Source: Flagellimonas nanhaiensis (GTDB lineage: Bacteria > Bacteroidota > Bacteroidia > Flavobacteriales > Flavobacteriaceae). Taken from it: DNA of 64,000 nucleotides. Location: NCBI RefSeq assembly GCF_003382275.1, contig NZ_QTJX01000003.1:186001-250000 (forward strand). The letters run 5' to 3'. Made by a program: the position numbers and the translations under genes. This document shows, one piece after another, positions 19,901-26,904 of the stretch (position 1 is its first letter; each line of letters starts with the position of its first letter). Below the pieces are notes generated by a model. The model did no database searches, was not told where the DNA came from, and was given only the letters and a program-made list of their open reading frames with translations.

Positions 19901-21116
19901 TCAGGCAGATGTTAGGTTTGAAGCTGCGCGTAGAGGATGGTTAACGGATTTCTCTGGATTCAACTCGCAGTTCATGCAAAATTCCACCAAACAGCTTAAC
20001 ATTACTGCAACCGCGCAACCTACTCCGGACTTAACGATTGATTTTACTGCAGATCGCCAGATTTCCAATAGTCTTCAGGAGAACTTTGTCATTGATGTTA
20101 CCGATCAGGACCAACCATATAGGTCACTGACGCCCAATAATTTTGGAAACTTCAGTATATCGACCTTGATGATCGGGACTATTTTTAATAAGAGCGATGA
20201 GTTTGATTCCAAGACTTTTGAGCAGTTTAAGGATAATAGAATCACTGTTGCCAATAGATTGGTGTCTGATAGAGGAGAAAATCCTGGTACTCTAGATCCA
20301 GATGGATTTCCAGAGCGATACGGAAAAACCCAGCAAGAGGTATTGTTGCCGGCATTCTTTGCGGCCTATACTGGTCAGGATGTGAACAGGGTGAATTTGG
20401 ATGCTTTCAGGGAAATTCCTATTCCAAACTGGAACATCAAGTATACTGGTTTAATGAAAAACCGATGGTTCAAAAAGAAGTTCAAACGATTTTCATTGAG
20501 TCATGGGTACCGCGCTGCCTATAGTATCAATTCGTTTCAGACCAATTTGGCCAGGCAGCAATTTTTGAATGAAGGATTGGCCCCGGTAGACCCTGAAACA
20601 GGAGATTTTCTACCTGAAAATATCATTAATAATGTAGTATTGACCGATCAGTTCAATCCTTTGGTGAGGATGGATTTTGAAATGAAGAATTCCTTTAGCT
20701 TTTTGGCCGAGGTAAGAACAGACAGAACACTTTCCCTCAGTTTTGATAACAATCTACTGACCGAAATCAATGGTAAAGAATATACCTTGGGATTAGGATA
20801 TAGATTTAAGGATGTAAAGTTTGTGACCAATATTGGTGGAGAAAAAACAAGGTTAAAAGGAGATTTGAATTTAAAGGCAGATCTATCCCTTAGGGATAAT
20901 ATTACCATTATCCGGAATCTGGATATAGATAATAATCAAATTACATCCGGCCAAAAATTGATGTCCATTAAGTTTACAGCGGACTATGCGTTGAGCAAAA
21001 GTTTGAATGCTTTGTTCTTCTACGATCATTCCTTTTCTGAGTTTGCCGTATCCACCGCATTCCCTCAAACTACCATCAATACGGGCTTCACCCTTAGGTA
21101 CAACTTTGGCAACTAA
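13968..21116 (+). CDS. sprA: T9SS translocon and gliding motility protein SprA
   Basis: 2382 residues, close to known SprA proteins (about 2400). SprA forms a very large single-chain outer-membrane beta-barrel that is the export channel of the type IX secretion system, binding plug and PorV partners. The start is TTG at 13968, 5 bp after the ruvA stop. It gives a basic N-terminus and signal peptide (KYIFFFVCFLTLTTIKAQ), and no closer ATG is available. The body shows repeated amphipathic strand patterns and the chain ends in an aromatic-rich barrel strand (FTLRYNFGN). It is followed by gcvH, a VanZ-like gene and tonB, an order I recognise from other flavobacteria. Confidence 0.95.
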   Translation: MKRGAKPILKLSSFKYIFFFVCFLTLTTIKAQETNEQVQDSVQTGVALGQLILENPDSIIAKYTYDPKLDRYIYTESIGDFNINHPIILTPDQYYDLVRKEQMKSYFKQKIDAFTGKKEGSEEARKNLLPNFYVNSNFFESIFGGNTIEVIPQGSVAMDLGVLWQKNDNPALSPRNRTNLSFDFDQRISLSLLGKVGERLQVTANYDTEATFDFQNLVKLDYTPTEDDILRKIEIGNVNMPLNSSLITGAQSLFGVKTQLQFGKTTVTAVFSEQRSQNNTVVAQGGGTLNEFSLTALDYDEDRHFFLAQYFRDNYDRALENYPFIQSQVQITRLEVWVTNRNQQTLNVRNVVAIQDLGEALEDRTRIGINNGDPAGFFDPGAIASGLPQNRANAYDPDQIGTGALTQSIRDIATVEAGFNIPGYQVNQGFDYAILENARKLEQGRDYQFDSQLGYISLNQRLSNDEVLGVAFQYTINGEVFQVGEFANGGVDATTVSGGVNPIIENNTLILKMLKSNITNVDDPIWDLMMKNIYSTGAFQLDQEDFKLNILYSDPTPRNYITPVDPNAGWPSGLEEQILLSVFNLDRLNIYNDIQPGGDGFFDFVPGITVDPQTGRIIFTKVEPFGEFLFDRLGGGVYDVENDQGYNVNQQRYVFRNMYAKTKAASLQDAEKNRFQLKGRYKSQGNNGIPIGAFNVPRGSVRVTAGGRQLQEGIDYTVNYQAGTVQILDPSLAASNTPINISVENNAVFGQQTRRFTGINVEHKFNDNFLLGGTILNLNERPLTQKSNFGVEPVNNTIFGLNGNFSTEIPFLTRLANKLPNIDTDVPSNLSLRGEVAFLKPNSPKNADFQGETTTYLDDFEGAQALIDIRSSLGWTLASPPVEFLQDRTDIDVGYERAKLAWYTIDPIFYTNQRPSGLSDNDISLNSTRRVFIDEVFTETDIAQGQTQVQSTLDIVYYPNQKGPYNANPNFEAETDEDKWAGIMRPLSSTNFEQSNVEFVQFWVLDPYVDGLANGANVGELVLNLGNISEDILKDGRKQYENGLPASTNNEVPRPTIWGQVPSTQSLVYAFDADEANRTLQDVGLDGLDDAGEQAIYNGPSEDPALDNYQYYLNRDGGILERYIDFNNPDGNSPVSVTNTDRGSTTLPDVEDIDRDLTMNTVNSYYEYRIQIRPNTTINDQYVTDIREGETPTLPNGTRLNRRWIQYKIPLSDFTDAVGGITDFRSVSFMRMYLTGFSDDVVLRFATLDLVRGDWRTYTNSLQPDVDNDPSDDGTVTDVNTVNIEENFGRQPIPYVLPPGVVREQLNNNNTIIRQNEQSLSFVVENLEPEDSRGVFKNVNIDVRQYERIKMFMHAEKILNGDYSDDDTPLVGFLRIGTDFSENFYQIELPLQFTPFNVTSPDEIWPDVNEIDIALSDLNKVKSRGIAEQTLNDINYYEIIDGEAVPVDEFAPTTLGRLRIGIRGNPSLGSIRGMMVGIKNIDDLPARGEVWFNELRLAGLDNNGGWAAIAALDANMADFANVTATGSKSTSGFGSIDQMPNERSREDAISYDVVTNVNVGQLFPKKWNLQLPFNYGISETLITPEFDPVYDDLKLDDRIAAATTAEEAETIKKQAEDYTKRTSINLIGVRKNRGEEAKENFFDVENFTFNYSYNETNHRDFEVADLRDQNVTTGFVYNHNFKPAQVAPFAKKDSLFTGRYWQWLKDLNFNILPTSLSVNANYNRSFNQQRFRDVLEPGVEALELPLLQQRNYLFNWQYALNYSITKSLRLNLTSSNNNIVRNYFNLDDDPDSGINQALDLWDGFFDVGEPNRHSQQMQLNYELPFSKFPFLNFINAQYTYTSNFDWQRGGDALNEVVQAENPGEQINTVQNASTHNLTANLGMQRFYDFLGLKKRDGKITAAQASVRRDKAGNPANATDEKPPKKTSKAYNTLIDIVTMVKRVNVNYSENRGTVLPGYTQSIGFIGTTRPTLGFVFGSQADVRFEAARRGWLTDFSGFNSQFMQNSTKQLNITATAQPTPDLTIDFTADRQISNSLQENFVIDVTDQDQPYRSLTPNNFGNFSISTLMIGTIFNKSDEFDSKTFEQFKDNRITVANRLVSDRGENPGTLDPDGFPERYGKTQQEVLLPAFFAAYTGQDVNRVNLDAFREIPIPNWNIKYTGLMKNRWFKKKFKRFSLSHGYRAAYSINSFQTNLARQQFLNEGLAPVDPETGDFLPENIINNVVLTDQFNPLVRMDFEMKNSFSFLAEVRTDRTLSLSFDNNLLTEINGKEYTLGLGYRFKDVKFVTNIGGEKTRLKGDLNLKADLSLRDNITIIRNLDIDNNQITSGQKLMSIKFTADYALSKSLNALFFYDHSFSEFAVSTAFPQTTINTGFTLRYNFGN

Positions 21117-21152
21117 AAAGGGCAGTCTGATTTAAAATTCTTGGCCCTTTGT
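21117..21152 (+). terminator. Possible weak terminator after sprA
   Basis: AAAGGGC and GCCCTTT pair across a 20-base loop just after the sprA stop, but no long T-run follows. A new promoter appears 60 bp downstream, which fits a transcript boundary here. Confidence 0.3.
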
Positions 21153-21183
21153 CGGGTCTTAACAATTTTGTTATCAAGATTCC

Positions 21184-21214
21184 TTGAAAAGCTATTCTCA
21201 AACAATTACATTTG
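21184..21214 (+). promoter_or_regulatory. Promoter of gcvH (TTG-N20-TAnnTTTG)
   Basis: TTG at 21184-21186, a 20-bp spacer, and TACATTTG at 21207-21214, a perfect match to the Bacteroidota -33/-7 consensus. The gcvH ATG is 33 bp after the -7 box. Confidence 0.65.
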
Positions 21215-21247
21215 TTCACGGACTAAGACTAATTCAAAGTTAAACGC

Positions 21248-21628
21248 ATGAACATACCATCAGAATTAAAGTACACCAAAGACCACGAGTGGATAAAGAT
21301 TGAAGGAGATGTGGCCACAGTAGGCATTACGGATTTCGCACAAAGCGAGCTTGGCGACATTGTCTATGTTGAAGTGGAAACCGTAGATGAAACATTGGAC
21401 AGGGAGGAAGTTTTTGGGACTGTAGAGGCTGTAAAGACCGTTTCCGATCTCTTTTTGCCCTTGAGCGGGGAAATCATTGAGTTCAATGAAGCACTTGAAG
21501 ATGAGCCTGAAAAAGTAAACTCTGATCCTTATGGTGAAGGTTGGATGATTAAAATTAAGATAAGCGACGATTCCGAAATTGGGGATTTAATGAGCGATGA
21601 AGATTACAAAGCATTGATAGGTGCTTAA
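21248..21628 (+). CDS. gcvH: Glycine cleavage system H protein
   Basis: 126 residues, full length. GcvH is the lipoyl carrier that shuttles the aminomethyl group between the P, T and L proteins of glycine cleavage. The lipoylation lysine is K63 within [19 protein letters not shown], the family signature. It has its own strong promoter and overlaps the next gene by 8 bp. The other gcv genes are not in the window. Confidence 0.97.
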   Translation: MNIPSELKYTKDHEWIKIEGDVATVGITDFAQSELGDIVYVEVETVDETLDREEVFGTVEAVKTVSDLFLPLSGEIIEFNEALEDEPEKVNSDPYGEGWMIKIKISDDSEIGDLMSDEDYKALIGA

Positions 21629-22028
21629 AAGAAATAGGTATACCTTATTATTCATAAGCTGGGTGCTGTTCATTACATTGCTCAGCTTATTTTCTTTTTC
21701 GGGAATGGAGTTGGATAAGGGTAAAATTGAGATTCCCTTTGCGGACAAGATTACACATTTTGTTTTTTATTTAATTTTTAGCATTTTGGCATGCCTCTTT
21801 TTTAGAGAGCGCTCAAAAGGAAAAATACATATGGGCAGGGCCATTGGATATTCGGCTTTAATTGCGATTGTCTATGGCATATTTATTGAGATATTGCAGC
21901 ATACGGTGACGGTAGATCGTATGGCAGAATTTGGGGATATCCTCGCAAACACCATTGGCACAATTGCAGGAGTTGGGCTGATTTGGTGGTATTTTTCTAA
22001 GGAAAGGCAGTTAAAATGGAAAATTTAA
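21621..22028 (+). CDS. VanZ-like family membrane protein
   Basis: 135 residues from a GTG start that overlaps the end of gcvH by 8 bp. Four membrane segments are visible, with the VanZ-type motif [23 protein letters not shown] and a later [30 protein letters not shown], in which the glutamate/aspartate-rich helix ends are characteristic. VanZ-like proteins are named after a teicoplanin-resistance accessory protein; the molecular activity in flavobacteria is unknown. Overlap with gcvH implies translational coupling, though no functional link is evident. Confidence 0.8.
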   Translation: MLKRNRYTLLFISWVLFITLLSLFSFSGMELDKGKIEIPFADKITHFVFYLIFSILACLFFRERSKGKIHMGRAIGYSALIAIVYGIFIEILQHTVTVDRMAEFGDILANTIGTIAGVGLIWWYFSKERQLKWKI

Positions 22029-22060
22029 TTGCTTATTTAATCAATTAAATATTAAATTAG
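22029..22060 (+). promoter_or_regulatory. Putative promoter of the tonB gene
   Basis: TTG (22029-22031), a 21-bp spacer, and TAAATTAG (22053-22060), one base off TAnnTTTG, 20 bp before the ATG. It begins right after the VanZ-like gene stop. Confidence 0.45.
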
Positions 22061-22080
22061 CAAACATTAAAATTGAAAAG

Positions 22081-22785
22081 ATGGAACTAAAGAAGAATCC
22101 AAAAGCAGATGTAGGAAAGAACAGTTCGCTCTATTTTGTTATAGGTTTGGCGGCTGTTTTGGGGTTGGTTTATGGAGCCATGGAGTGGAAAAAATATGAT
22201 AAGGCCAATGATTATGACATCGCTTTGAACGTTGAGGACCAATTGGATGAAGAGGTGCCAATGACAGAGCAAATAAAAACTCCACCGCCACCGCCACCAC
22301 CTGCAGCGCCAGAGGTAATCGAGGTTGTGGAAGATGAAGAAGAGGTTGAGGAAACTGTTATCGAATCTACGGAGACTAGCCAAGAAGAAGAGGTTATTGA
22401 GGTAGAAGAGGTAGAAGTGGAAGAGGTAGAAGAAGATATTTCGGTTCCATTTGCGGTTATTGAAGACGTTCCAGTATTTCCTGGCTGTGAAAGGGCAGGG
22501 GATAAAAAAGCATGTTTCCAAGAAATGATGCAGAAGCACATTCGTAAAAACTTCCGTTATCCAGAAATCGCACAAGAAATGGGAGTGCAAGGACGGGTGA
22601 ATGTAATCTTCGTTATTCAAAAAGATGGAAGTATAGGTAACATTAGAATGCGTGGTCCGGATAAAAACCTAGAGGCGGAAGCTTTGAGAATTATTCAAAA
22701 GCTGCCTAAGATGACTCCTGGAAAACAAAGAGGAAGAGCGGTAAAAGTACCTTTCAGTATTCCAATTACCTTTAAGCTACAGTAA
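22081..22785 (+). CDS. TonB family energy transducer
   Basis: 234 residues. One N-terminal membrane anchor (SLYFVIGLAAVLGLVYGAME, about 16-36), a proline run (TPPPPPPPAAP, near 67-77), a long Glu/Val-rich acidic linker (about 80-120), and a C-terminal TonB domain (about 155-234; RKNFRYPEIAQEMGVQGRVNVIFVIQKDGSIGNIRM). The protein passes proton-motive energy from ExbB/ExbD to outer-membrane receptors. No exbBD genes are nearby. The acidic instead of Lys-Pro-rich linker is common in Bacteroidota TonBs. It ends at a strong bidirectional terminator. Confidence 0.93.
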   Translation: MELKKNPKADVGKNSSLYFVIGLAAVLGLVYGAMEWKKYDKANDYDIALNVEDQLDEEVPMTEQIKTPPPPPPPAAPEVIEVVEDEEEVEETVIESTETSQEEEVIEVEEVEVEEVEEDISVPFAVIEDVPVFPGCERAGDKKACFQEMMQKHIRKNFRYPEIAQEMGVQGRVNVIFVIQKDGSIGNIRMRGPDKNLEAEALRIIQKLPKMTPGKQRGRAVKVPFSIPITFKLQ

Positions 22786-22821
22786 CAATATTTATAATTC
22801 CCTGTTGAGATGGGGAATTTG

Positions 22822-22857
22822 AAAAAGCCCTGATGTTTTTTCATCAGGGCTTTTTTA
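22822..22857. terminator. Bidirectional terminator between tonB and the MBL gene
   Basis: A GCCCTGATG/CATCAGGGC stem with a T-rich loop is flanked by an A-run on the left and seven T residues on the right, so it can act for the plus-strand tonB and the convergent minus-strand gene ending at 22863. Confidence 0.85.
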
Positions 22858-22862
22858 TTGAA

Positions 22863-23759
22863 TCATTTCTTTAGGCTGTTGTAGATGGTTTCCCTCATTC
22901 GGTCAGGTTTGATGTATCCATTGCCATGGGTGCTATCGTATTTTGATGTAAGGGAAGAATTTCCTTTTACATCTTCCAAGGACTTTCCTGCAGCTATTTC
23001 TTTTTGAACGAGAGAACGGAGGTCTTCCAAAATCTTTACATAAGCTTCAAGCTCGCTCTTGGTTGAAGGCCTTCCATGGCCAGGAATTATCTGGGTCTTT
23101 TCGTCAATAATGGGTAAAACCTTTCGATGTGCAGCGATATAACCGTCAATACTGCCACCATTGTTCAGGTCTATATAAGGATAGCGACCCGCAAAGTACG
23201 TATCTCCCATGTGGAGGACGTTCTCATTTACAAAATACACCATGGTATCCCCATCAGTATGGGCATTGTGCACATGAAAAAGCATAATGGTCTCTTCTCC
23301 ATCAAAAAAGGTCATGCCCTTGGAAAACGTAATTTCGGGGAGGCTCTTTTCGTAATCTTTTTGCGACATTTTTTGCTCAGAGACATTCTTAAGGCCACGT
23401 TCAATTAACCGTTTCCGTACATTGTCTTGGGCTACCAGGGTTGTGGTTTTAGAATTGAAGTTGCTGTTTCCACCAGTATGATCTCCATGCATATGGGTAT
23501 TTACCAAATAGGCGATAGGTTTATCCGTTAACGAAGAGATTGTTGTTTTGATTTTCTCGCTCAATGGAGCAAACTGATCATCTATCATAAAAACCTTATC
23601 GGCTCCTATGTAGATTCCAATATTGCCACCACGTCCGGTAAGCATATAAGTTTTAGTCGTTAAGGTGTCTACCGAAATGCTAACATTTTCATATTGGGCA
23701 TTAAGACATCCTGAAAAAATACAAAGGGCAAAGAGTGTAATTCTGTACATATTCATCAA
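22863..23759 (-). CDS. Exported metallo-beta-lactamase-fold hydrolase
   Basis: 298 residues. The zinc motif HxHxDH is intact (NTHMHGDHTGG). Downstream metal ligands are likely the histidine of HNAHTDGD, the aspartate of HMGDTYF and the histidine of PGHGRPS. The N-terminus MYRITLFALCIFSGCLNAQ can be read as a Sec signal peptide ending at NAQ or, because of FSGC, as a lipoprotein signal. The fold covers beta-lactamases, quinoprotein-associated hydrolases and other periplasmic enzymes; true beta-lactam activity cannot be judged from sequence. Three methionines near the start (residues 1, 2 and 4) leave the exact start open. Confidence 0.85.
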   Translation of the reverse strand: MMNMYRITLFALCIFSGCLNAQYENVSISVDTLTTKTYMLTGRGGNIGIYIGADKVFMIDDQFAPLSEKIKTTISSLTDKPIAYLVNTHMHGDHTGGNSNFNSKTTTLVAQDNVRKRLIERGLKNVSEQKMSQKDYEKSLPEITFSKGMTFFDGEETIMLFHVHNAHTDGDTMVYFVNENVLHMGDTYFAGRYPYIDLNNGGSIDGYIAAHRKVLPIIDEKTQIIPGHGRPSTKSELEAYVKILEDLRSLVQKEIAAGKSLEDVKGNSSLTSKYDSTHGNGYIKPDRMRETIYNSLKK

Positions 23760-23873
23760 TTTGGATTGGTCTTAGTTAAGACGTTGTCTTTCCTCAAAAA
23801 TAACACAAACACAGTCAACGGGTTGGAAAAGAATAGCATCGACCCTATCTTTGCCAGCCAATTAAGTTCGTGG

Positions 23874-24776
23874 ATGAAATCAGCCGTAGGCTCAGTAAAA
23901 AGCAATTCCCTCTCCTTTGTTCTATCTGAATTCAAGGAAATCACCAAAGCCAAGTTGGCAGTCAGTGTGGTATTTTCCTCTATTGCAGGATATTTCTTGG
24001 GTGCCACGAAATTGGATATTGTATCCATTGCACTACTTGCATTTGGTGGGTATTGTATGGTTGGTGCTTCCAATGCGTACAACCAAATTATTGAAAAGGA
24101 TTTGGATGCTATAATGAAGCGGACCAAGAATCGCCCTTTGCCTTCGGGACGGATGTCGGTTCGCACTGCTTTGACCATAGCAATATTAATGACTCTCTTG
24201 GGAGTGGTTACCTTATATATTCTTAACCCTAAAACTGCCATGTTTGGGGCAATATCCATTTTTCTGTACACCAGTGTTTATACCCCACTAAAGACAAAGA
24301 CGCCACTTTCGGTTTTTGTTGGGGCCATTCCTGGAGCTATCCCATTTATGTTGGGTTGGGTGGCAGCTACAAACGATTTTGGCATTGAGCCTGGAACATT
24401 GTTCATGGTCCAGTTTTTTTGGCAATTCCCTCATTTTTGGGCATTGGGATGGATGTTGGATGAAGACTACAGAAAAGGCGGATTTAAGATGTTGCCAACA
24501 GGAAAAAAAGATGCGGGAACGGCACTGCAAATAATCTTGTACACCATTTGGATGATAGTTATTTCCATTATGCCGGTCTTCGGATTTACTGGTAGATTGC
24601 ATCTGTCCATACCTGCAGCAGTAGTGGTTTTGATGGCCGGATTGGTCATGTTGGTTTTTGCATTTCGCCTTTACGAGAAGCGAGATAATGGTGCTGCCAG
24701 GCGATTAATGTTGGCCAGTGTCACCTATATTTCTTTAATACAGATTGTTTACGTTTTAGATAAGTTTATCAGTTAG
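23874..24776 (+). CDS. ctaB: Heme O synthase (protoheme IX farnesyltransferase)
   Basis: 300 residues from the ATG at 23874; an in-frame TTG at 23766 would add 36 residues not typical of the family. CtaB attaches farnesyl to heme b, making heme O on the way to heme A for cytochrome oxidase. The prenyltransferase motif is clear (NAYNQIIEKDLDAIMKRTKNRPLP, with the N-x3-D-x3-D type spacing) and the second conserved loop is DEDYRKGGFKMLP. Eight or nine membrane segments are readable. First gene of the second cytochrome oxidase cluster, 3 bp before a coxC gene. Confidence 0.93.
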   Translation: MKSAVGSVKSNSLSFVLSEFKEITKAKLAVSVVFSSIAGYFLGATKLDIVSIALLAFGGYCMVGASNAYNQIIEKDLDAIMKRTKNRPLPSGRMSVRTALTIAILMTLLGVVTLYILNPKTAMFGAISIFLYTSVYTPLKTKTPLSVFVGAIPGAIPFMLGWVAATNDFGIEPGTLFMVQFFWQFPHFWALGWMLDEDYRKGGFKMLPTGKKDAGTALQIILYTIWMIVISIMPVFGFTGRLHLSIPAAVVVLMAGLVMLVFAFRLYEKRDNGAARRLMLASVTYISLIQIVYVLDKFIS

Positions 24777-24779
24777 ATT

Positions 24780-25361
24780 ATGGATTTGACCCAGGGAACA
24801 GCGGAGGAAAAAAACAGACGGGCCAAGAAAATGATGCTCTGGTTTGGCATAGTTAGCCTGATTATGGGATTTGCCGGTTGGACAAGCGCCTATATTGTAA
24901 GTAGTAAAAGAGATGACTGGATAAGCGATCTGGAACTTCCCCAGGCCTTTTTTGTGAGTACTGCAATCATAATATTGAGTAGCATCACGTATTTTATGGC
25001 CAAACAAGCGGTCCGTAGAAATGGGCAACGGCAAGCGACCACTTTTTTAATAATTACCCTGCTTTTGGGGATTACATTTATTGTACTACAATTTTTTGGG
25101 TTCTCCCAGATGTTGGAAAACGGGTACTACTTTACAGGGCCCACAAGTAGTATTAAAATGTCCTATGTTTTCCTTATAGCTGCGGTCCACATTGTCCACG
25201 TGGTGGCCGGATTGGTCTCTTTGTTGGTGGTTTTTGTTCAGCAAATCAGGGGAAAATACATGCCCGATGACATGTTGGGATTGGAATTGGGTGCCACCTT
25301 CTGGCATTTCTTGGATTTTCTATGGATTTACCTAATACTATTTATGTATTTCGTGAAATAA
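24780..25361 (+). CDS. Heme-copper oxidase subunit III (short paralogue)
   Basis: 193 residues, five membrane segments. The COX3 features ALTF-like helix and the C-terminal LGATFWHFLDFLWIYLILFMYF are present, the latter being the subunit III/quinol oxidase CyoC signature. It lacks the first two helices of seven-helix COX3, as in short bacterial subunit III. It lies 3 bp after ctaB and about 95 bp before a second, longer subunit III gene. The two-gene arrangement is usual in flavobacteria, and both products may be in one oxidase. Confidence 0.9.
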   Translation: MDLTQGTAEEKNRRAKKMMLWFGIVSLIMGFAGWTSAYIVSSKRDDWISDLELPQAFFVSTAIIILSSITYFMAKQAVRRNGQRQATTFLIITLLLGITFIVLQFFGFSQMLENGYYFTGPTSSIKMSYVFLIAAVHIVHVVAGLVSLLVVFVQQIRGKYMPDDMLGLELGATFWHFLDFLWIYLILFMYFVK

Positions 25362-25417
25362 ATTTTTGTAGAAACAGTTTTACTTTAACTTTATCTTTTT
25401 CAATACATCAAAAAATG

Positions 25418-25425
25418 TAAATTTG
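25418..25425 (+). promoter_or_regulatory. Putative -7 element before the long subunit III gene
   Basis: TAAATTTG matches TAnnTTTG exactly, 31 bp before the ATG at 25457. No TTG is found at the expected upstream distance, so this is a partial match only. Confidence 0.35.
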
Positions 25426-25456
25426 TGAAAATTTTATTAAAAACGACCTTAGATAT

Positions 25457-26431
25457 ATGGATACAACGGTAACTACCGGTACAGAGGACAGTGTTTGGGG
25501 AGGCGGAAACCGCCCGTTGAACGCTAGTTATGGAAAAATGATGATGTGGTTCTTCATTGTCTCTGATGCCTTGACCTTCTCAGGTTTCTTGGTGTCTTAT
25601 GGTTTTTCTAGGTTTAAATTTATCGAGACCTGGCCTATAGCGGATGAAGTCTTTACTCACGTTCCTTTCTTCCACGGGAATTACCCCATGTACTATGTGG
25701 CATTCATGACCTTTATACTTATTATGTCTTCTGTGACTATGGTACTTGCTGTAGATGCAGGACACAAAATGATGCAGAAGAAGGTCATCCTGTATATGTT
25801 CTTGACTGTTATTGGAGGTGCAATTTTCGTTGGCTCGCAAGCATGGGAATGGGCAACCTTTATAAAAGGTGATTATGGTGCGGTAGAGACCAAAGGAGGA
25901 AGGATTTTACAGTTTGTAGATGCGGAAACCGGTGAAAGAGCTGCTCTGGCAGACTTTGCAAAGACATTACCGGAGGAGCGAGTTGAACATATGAAGAACC
26001 AAGGTGTTTGGTTCCAAGGAGAAGGTTATAAAACTTCGTTTTCCCTAAATGAGGTTGTGGAAGGATTTAAAGCAACCCCAAATATCCTTATTCGTACAGA
26101 AACTATTAATGAAGAAGGAGAGAAAACAGTATTGAATAGGCAAGAATCCCTATCAAAGCTTTCACAGGCCATGCAGGTTGTAGAGGGTGCAAACCTTATC
26201 CATAACGAATATGGTAGCCGACTGTTTGCAGACTTCTTCTTTTTCATTACAGGATTCCACGGTTTCCACGTGTTTTCTGGTGTAGTGATCAATATCATTA
26301 TTTTCTTCAACGTGATTTTGGGTACCTATGAGCGCCGTGGCCATTATGAGATGGTGGAAAAAGTCGGTCTGTACTGGCACTTTGTAGATTTGGTCTGGGT
26401 ATTTGTATTTACATTCTTTTATTTGGTATAA
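25457..26431 (+). CDS. Cytochrome c oxidase subunit III (long paralogue with hydrophilic insertion)
   Basis: 324 residues. Membrane segments flank a long hydrophilic insertion of about 115 residues (roughly 138-252) that separates AWEWATFIKGDYGA from the conserved FFFITGFHGFHVFSGVVIN helix. The C-terminus HYEMVEKVGLYWHFVDLVWVFVFTFFYLV is the classic COX3 ending. Length beyond the short 190-200-residue bacterial forms comes almost entirely from the insertion, which holds many charged residues and probably folds on one side of the membrane near the oxidase. It is followed 19 bp later by the subunit IV gene. Confidence 0.92.
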   Translation: MDTTVTTGTEDSVWGGGNRPLNASYGKMMMWFFIVSDALTFSGFLVSYGFSRFKFIETWPIADEVFTHVPFFHGNYPMYYVAFMTFILIMSSVTMVLAVDAGHKMMQKKVILYMFLTVIGGAIFVGSQAWEWATFIKGDYGAVETKGGRILQFVDAETGERAALADFAKTLPEERVEHMKNQGVWFQGEGYKTSFSLNEVVEGFKATPNILIRTETINEEGEKTVLNRQESLSKLSQAMQVVEGANLIHNEYGSRLFADFFFFITGFHGFHVFSGVVINIIIFFNVILGTYERRGHYEMVEKVGLYWHFVDLVWVFVFTFFYLV

Positions 26432-26450
26432 AACATTCTTTTTTAGATAG

Positions 26451-26834
26451 ATGGCACACGAACATAAACTCGAAATATTTAGAGGTCTTTTAAAATTTAA
26501 GTCCAATACCCAAAAAATATGGGGCGTATTGGTTTTCCTTACCATAGTAACCGCTGTTGAAGTAGGTTTGGGTATTTCAAAACCTCGTTTTTTAACCCAC
26601 AATTACTTTATAGGAATGAAACTCCTTAATTGGATATTCATCATCCTTACCTTGGTAAAGGCATACTATATTGCATGGGACTTTATGCATTTGCGCGATG
26701 AGAAAAGCTCCTTGAGAAGAGCTATAGTTTGGACGCCCATATTCTTGATCTGTTATTTGATATTCATTCTGCTTTTTGAAGCAGACTATATCTACAATGT
26801 ATTCAAGGACGGGTTTCTGGCTTGGAACTTCTAA
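26451..26834 (+). CDS. Cytochrome c oxidase subunit IV family protein
   Basis: 127 residues with three membrane segments (near 25-42, 55-75 and 90-113) and the sequence DFMHLRDEKSSLRRAIVWTP typical of bacterial COX4/CtaF-like small subunits, where the helical pair follows a conserved MHL motif. The role is assembly or stabilisation of the oxidase. The N-terminus MAHEHKLEIFRGLLKFKSNTQKIWGV is cytoplasmic. A terminator follows it closely, so most transcripts from ctaB to this gene may end here. Confidence 0.85.
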   Translation: MAHEHKLEIFRGLLKFKSNTQKIWGVLVFLTIVTAVEVGLGISKPRFLTHNYFIGMKLLNWIFIILTLVKAYYIAWDFMHLRDEKSSLRRAIVWTPIFLICYLIFILLFEADYIYNVFKDGFLAWNF

Positions 26835-26852
26835 AAGAGTATTAACATATGT

Positions 26853-26880
26853 AAAAGACGGTTTTCCAACCGTCTTTTTT
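26853..26880 (+). terminator. Terminator after the subunit IV gene
   Basis: AAAAGACGGTT (26853-26863) pairs with AACCGTCTTTT across a TTCC loop, followed by further T residues to 26880. It separates the oxidase structural genes from the SCO block. Confidence 0.8.
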
Positions 26881-26888
26881 TATTTTTG
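26881..26888 (+). promoter_or_regulatory. Putative -7 element of the SCO block
   Basis: TATTTTTG is an exact TAnnTTTG match directly after the terminator T-run and 16 bp before the ATG at 26905. No clear TTG lies at the usual spacing, since that region is the terminator stem. Confidence 0.35.
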
Positions 26889-26904
26889 CAAAGTTTGAAC
26901 ACGT

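Noticed and set aside
22822-22857. Hairpin after tonB considered as a small RNA
   Set aside because: It is a single stem with T-runs on both strands between two convergent stops, the typical form of a shared terminator.
22863-23759. Direct antibiotic-resistance beta-lactamase
   Set aside because: The MBL fold is broad and the sequence shows only the common zinc motif; nothing places it with known B1-B3 enzymes.
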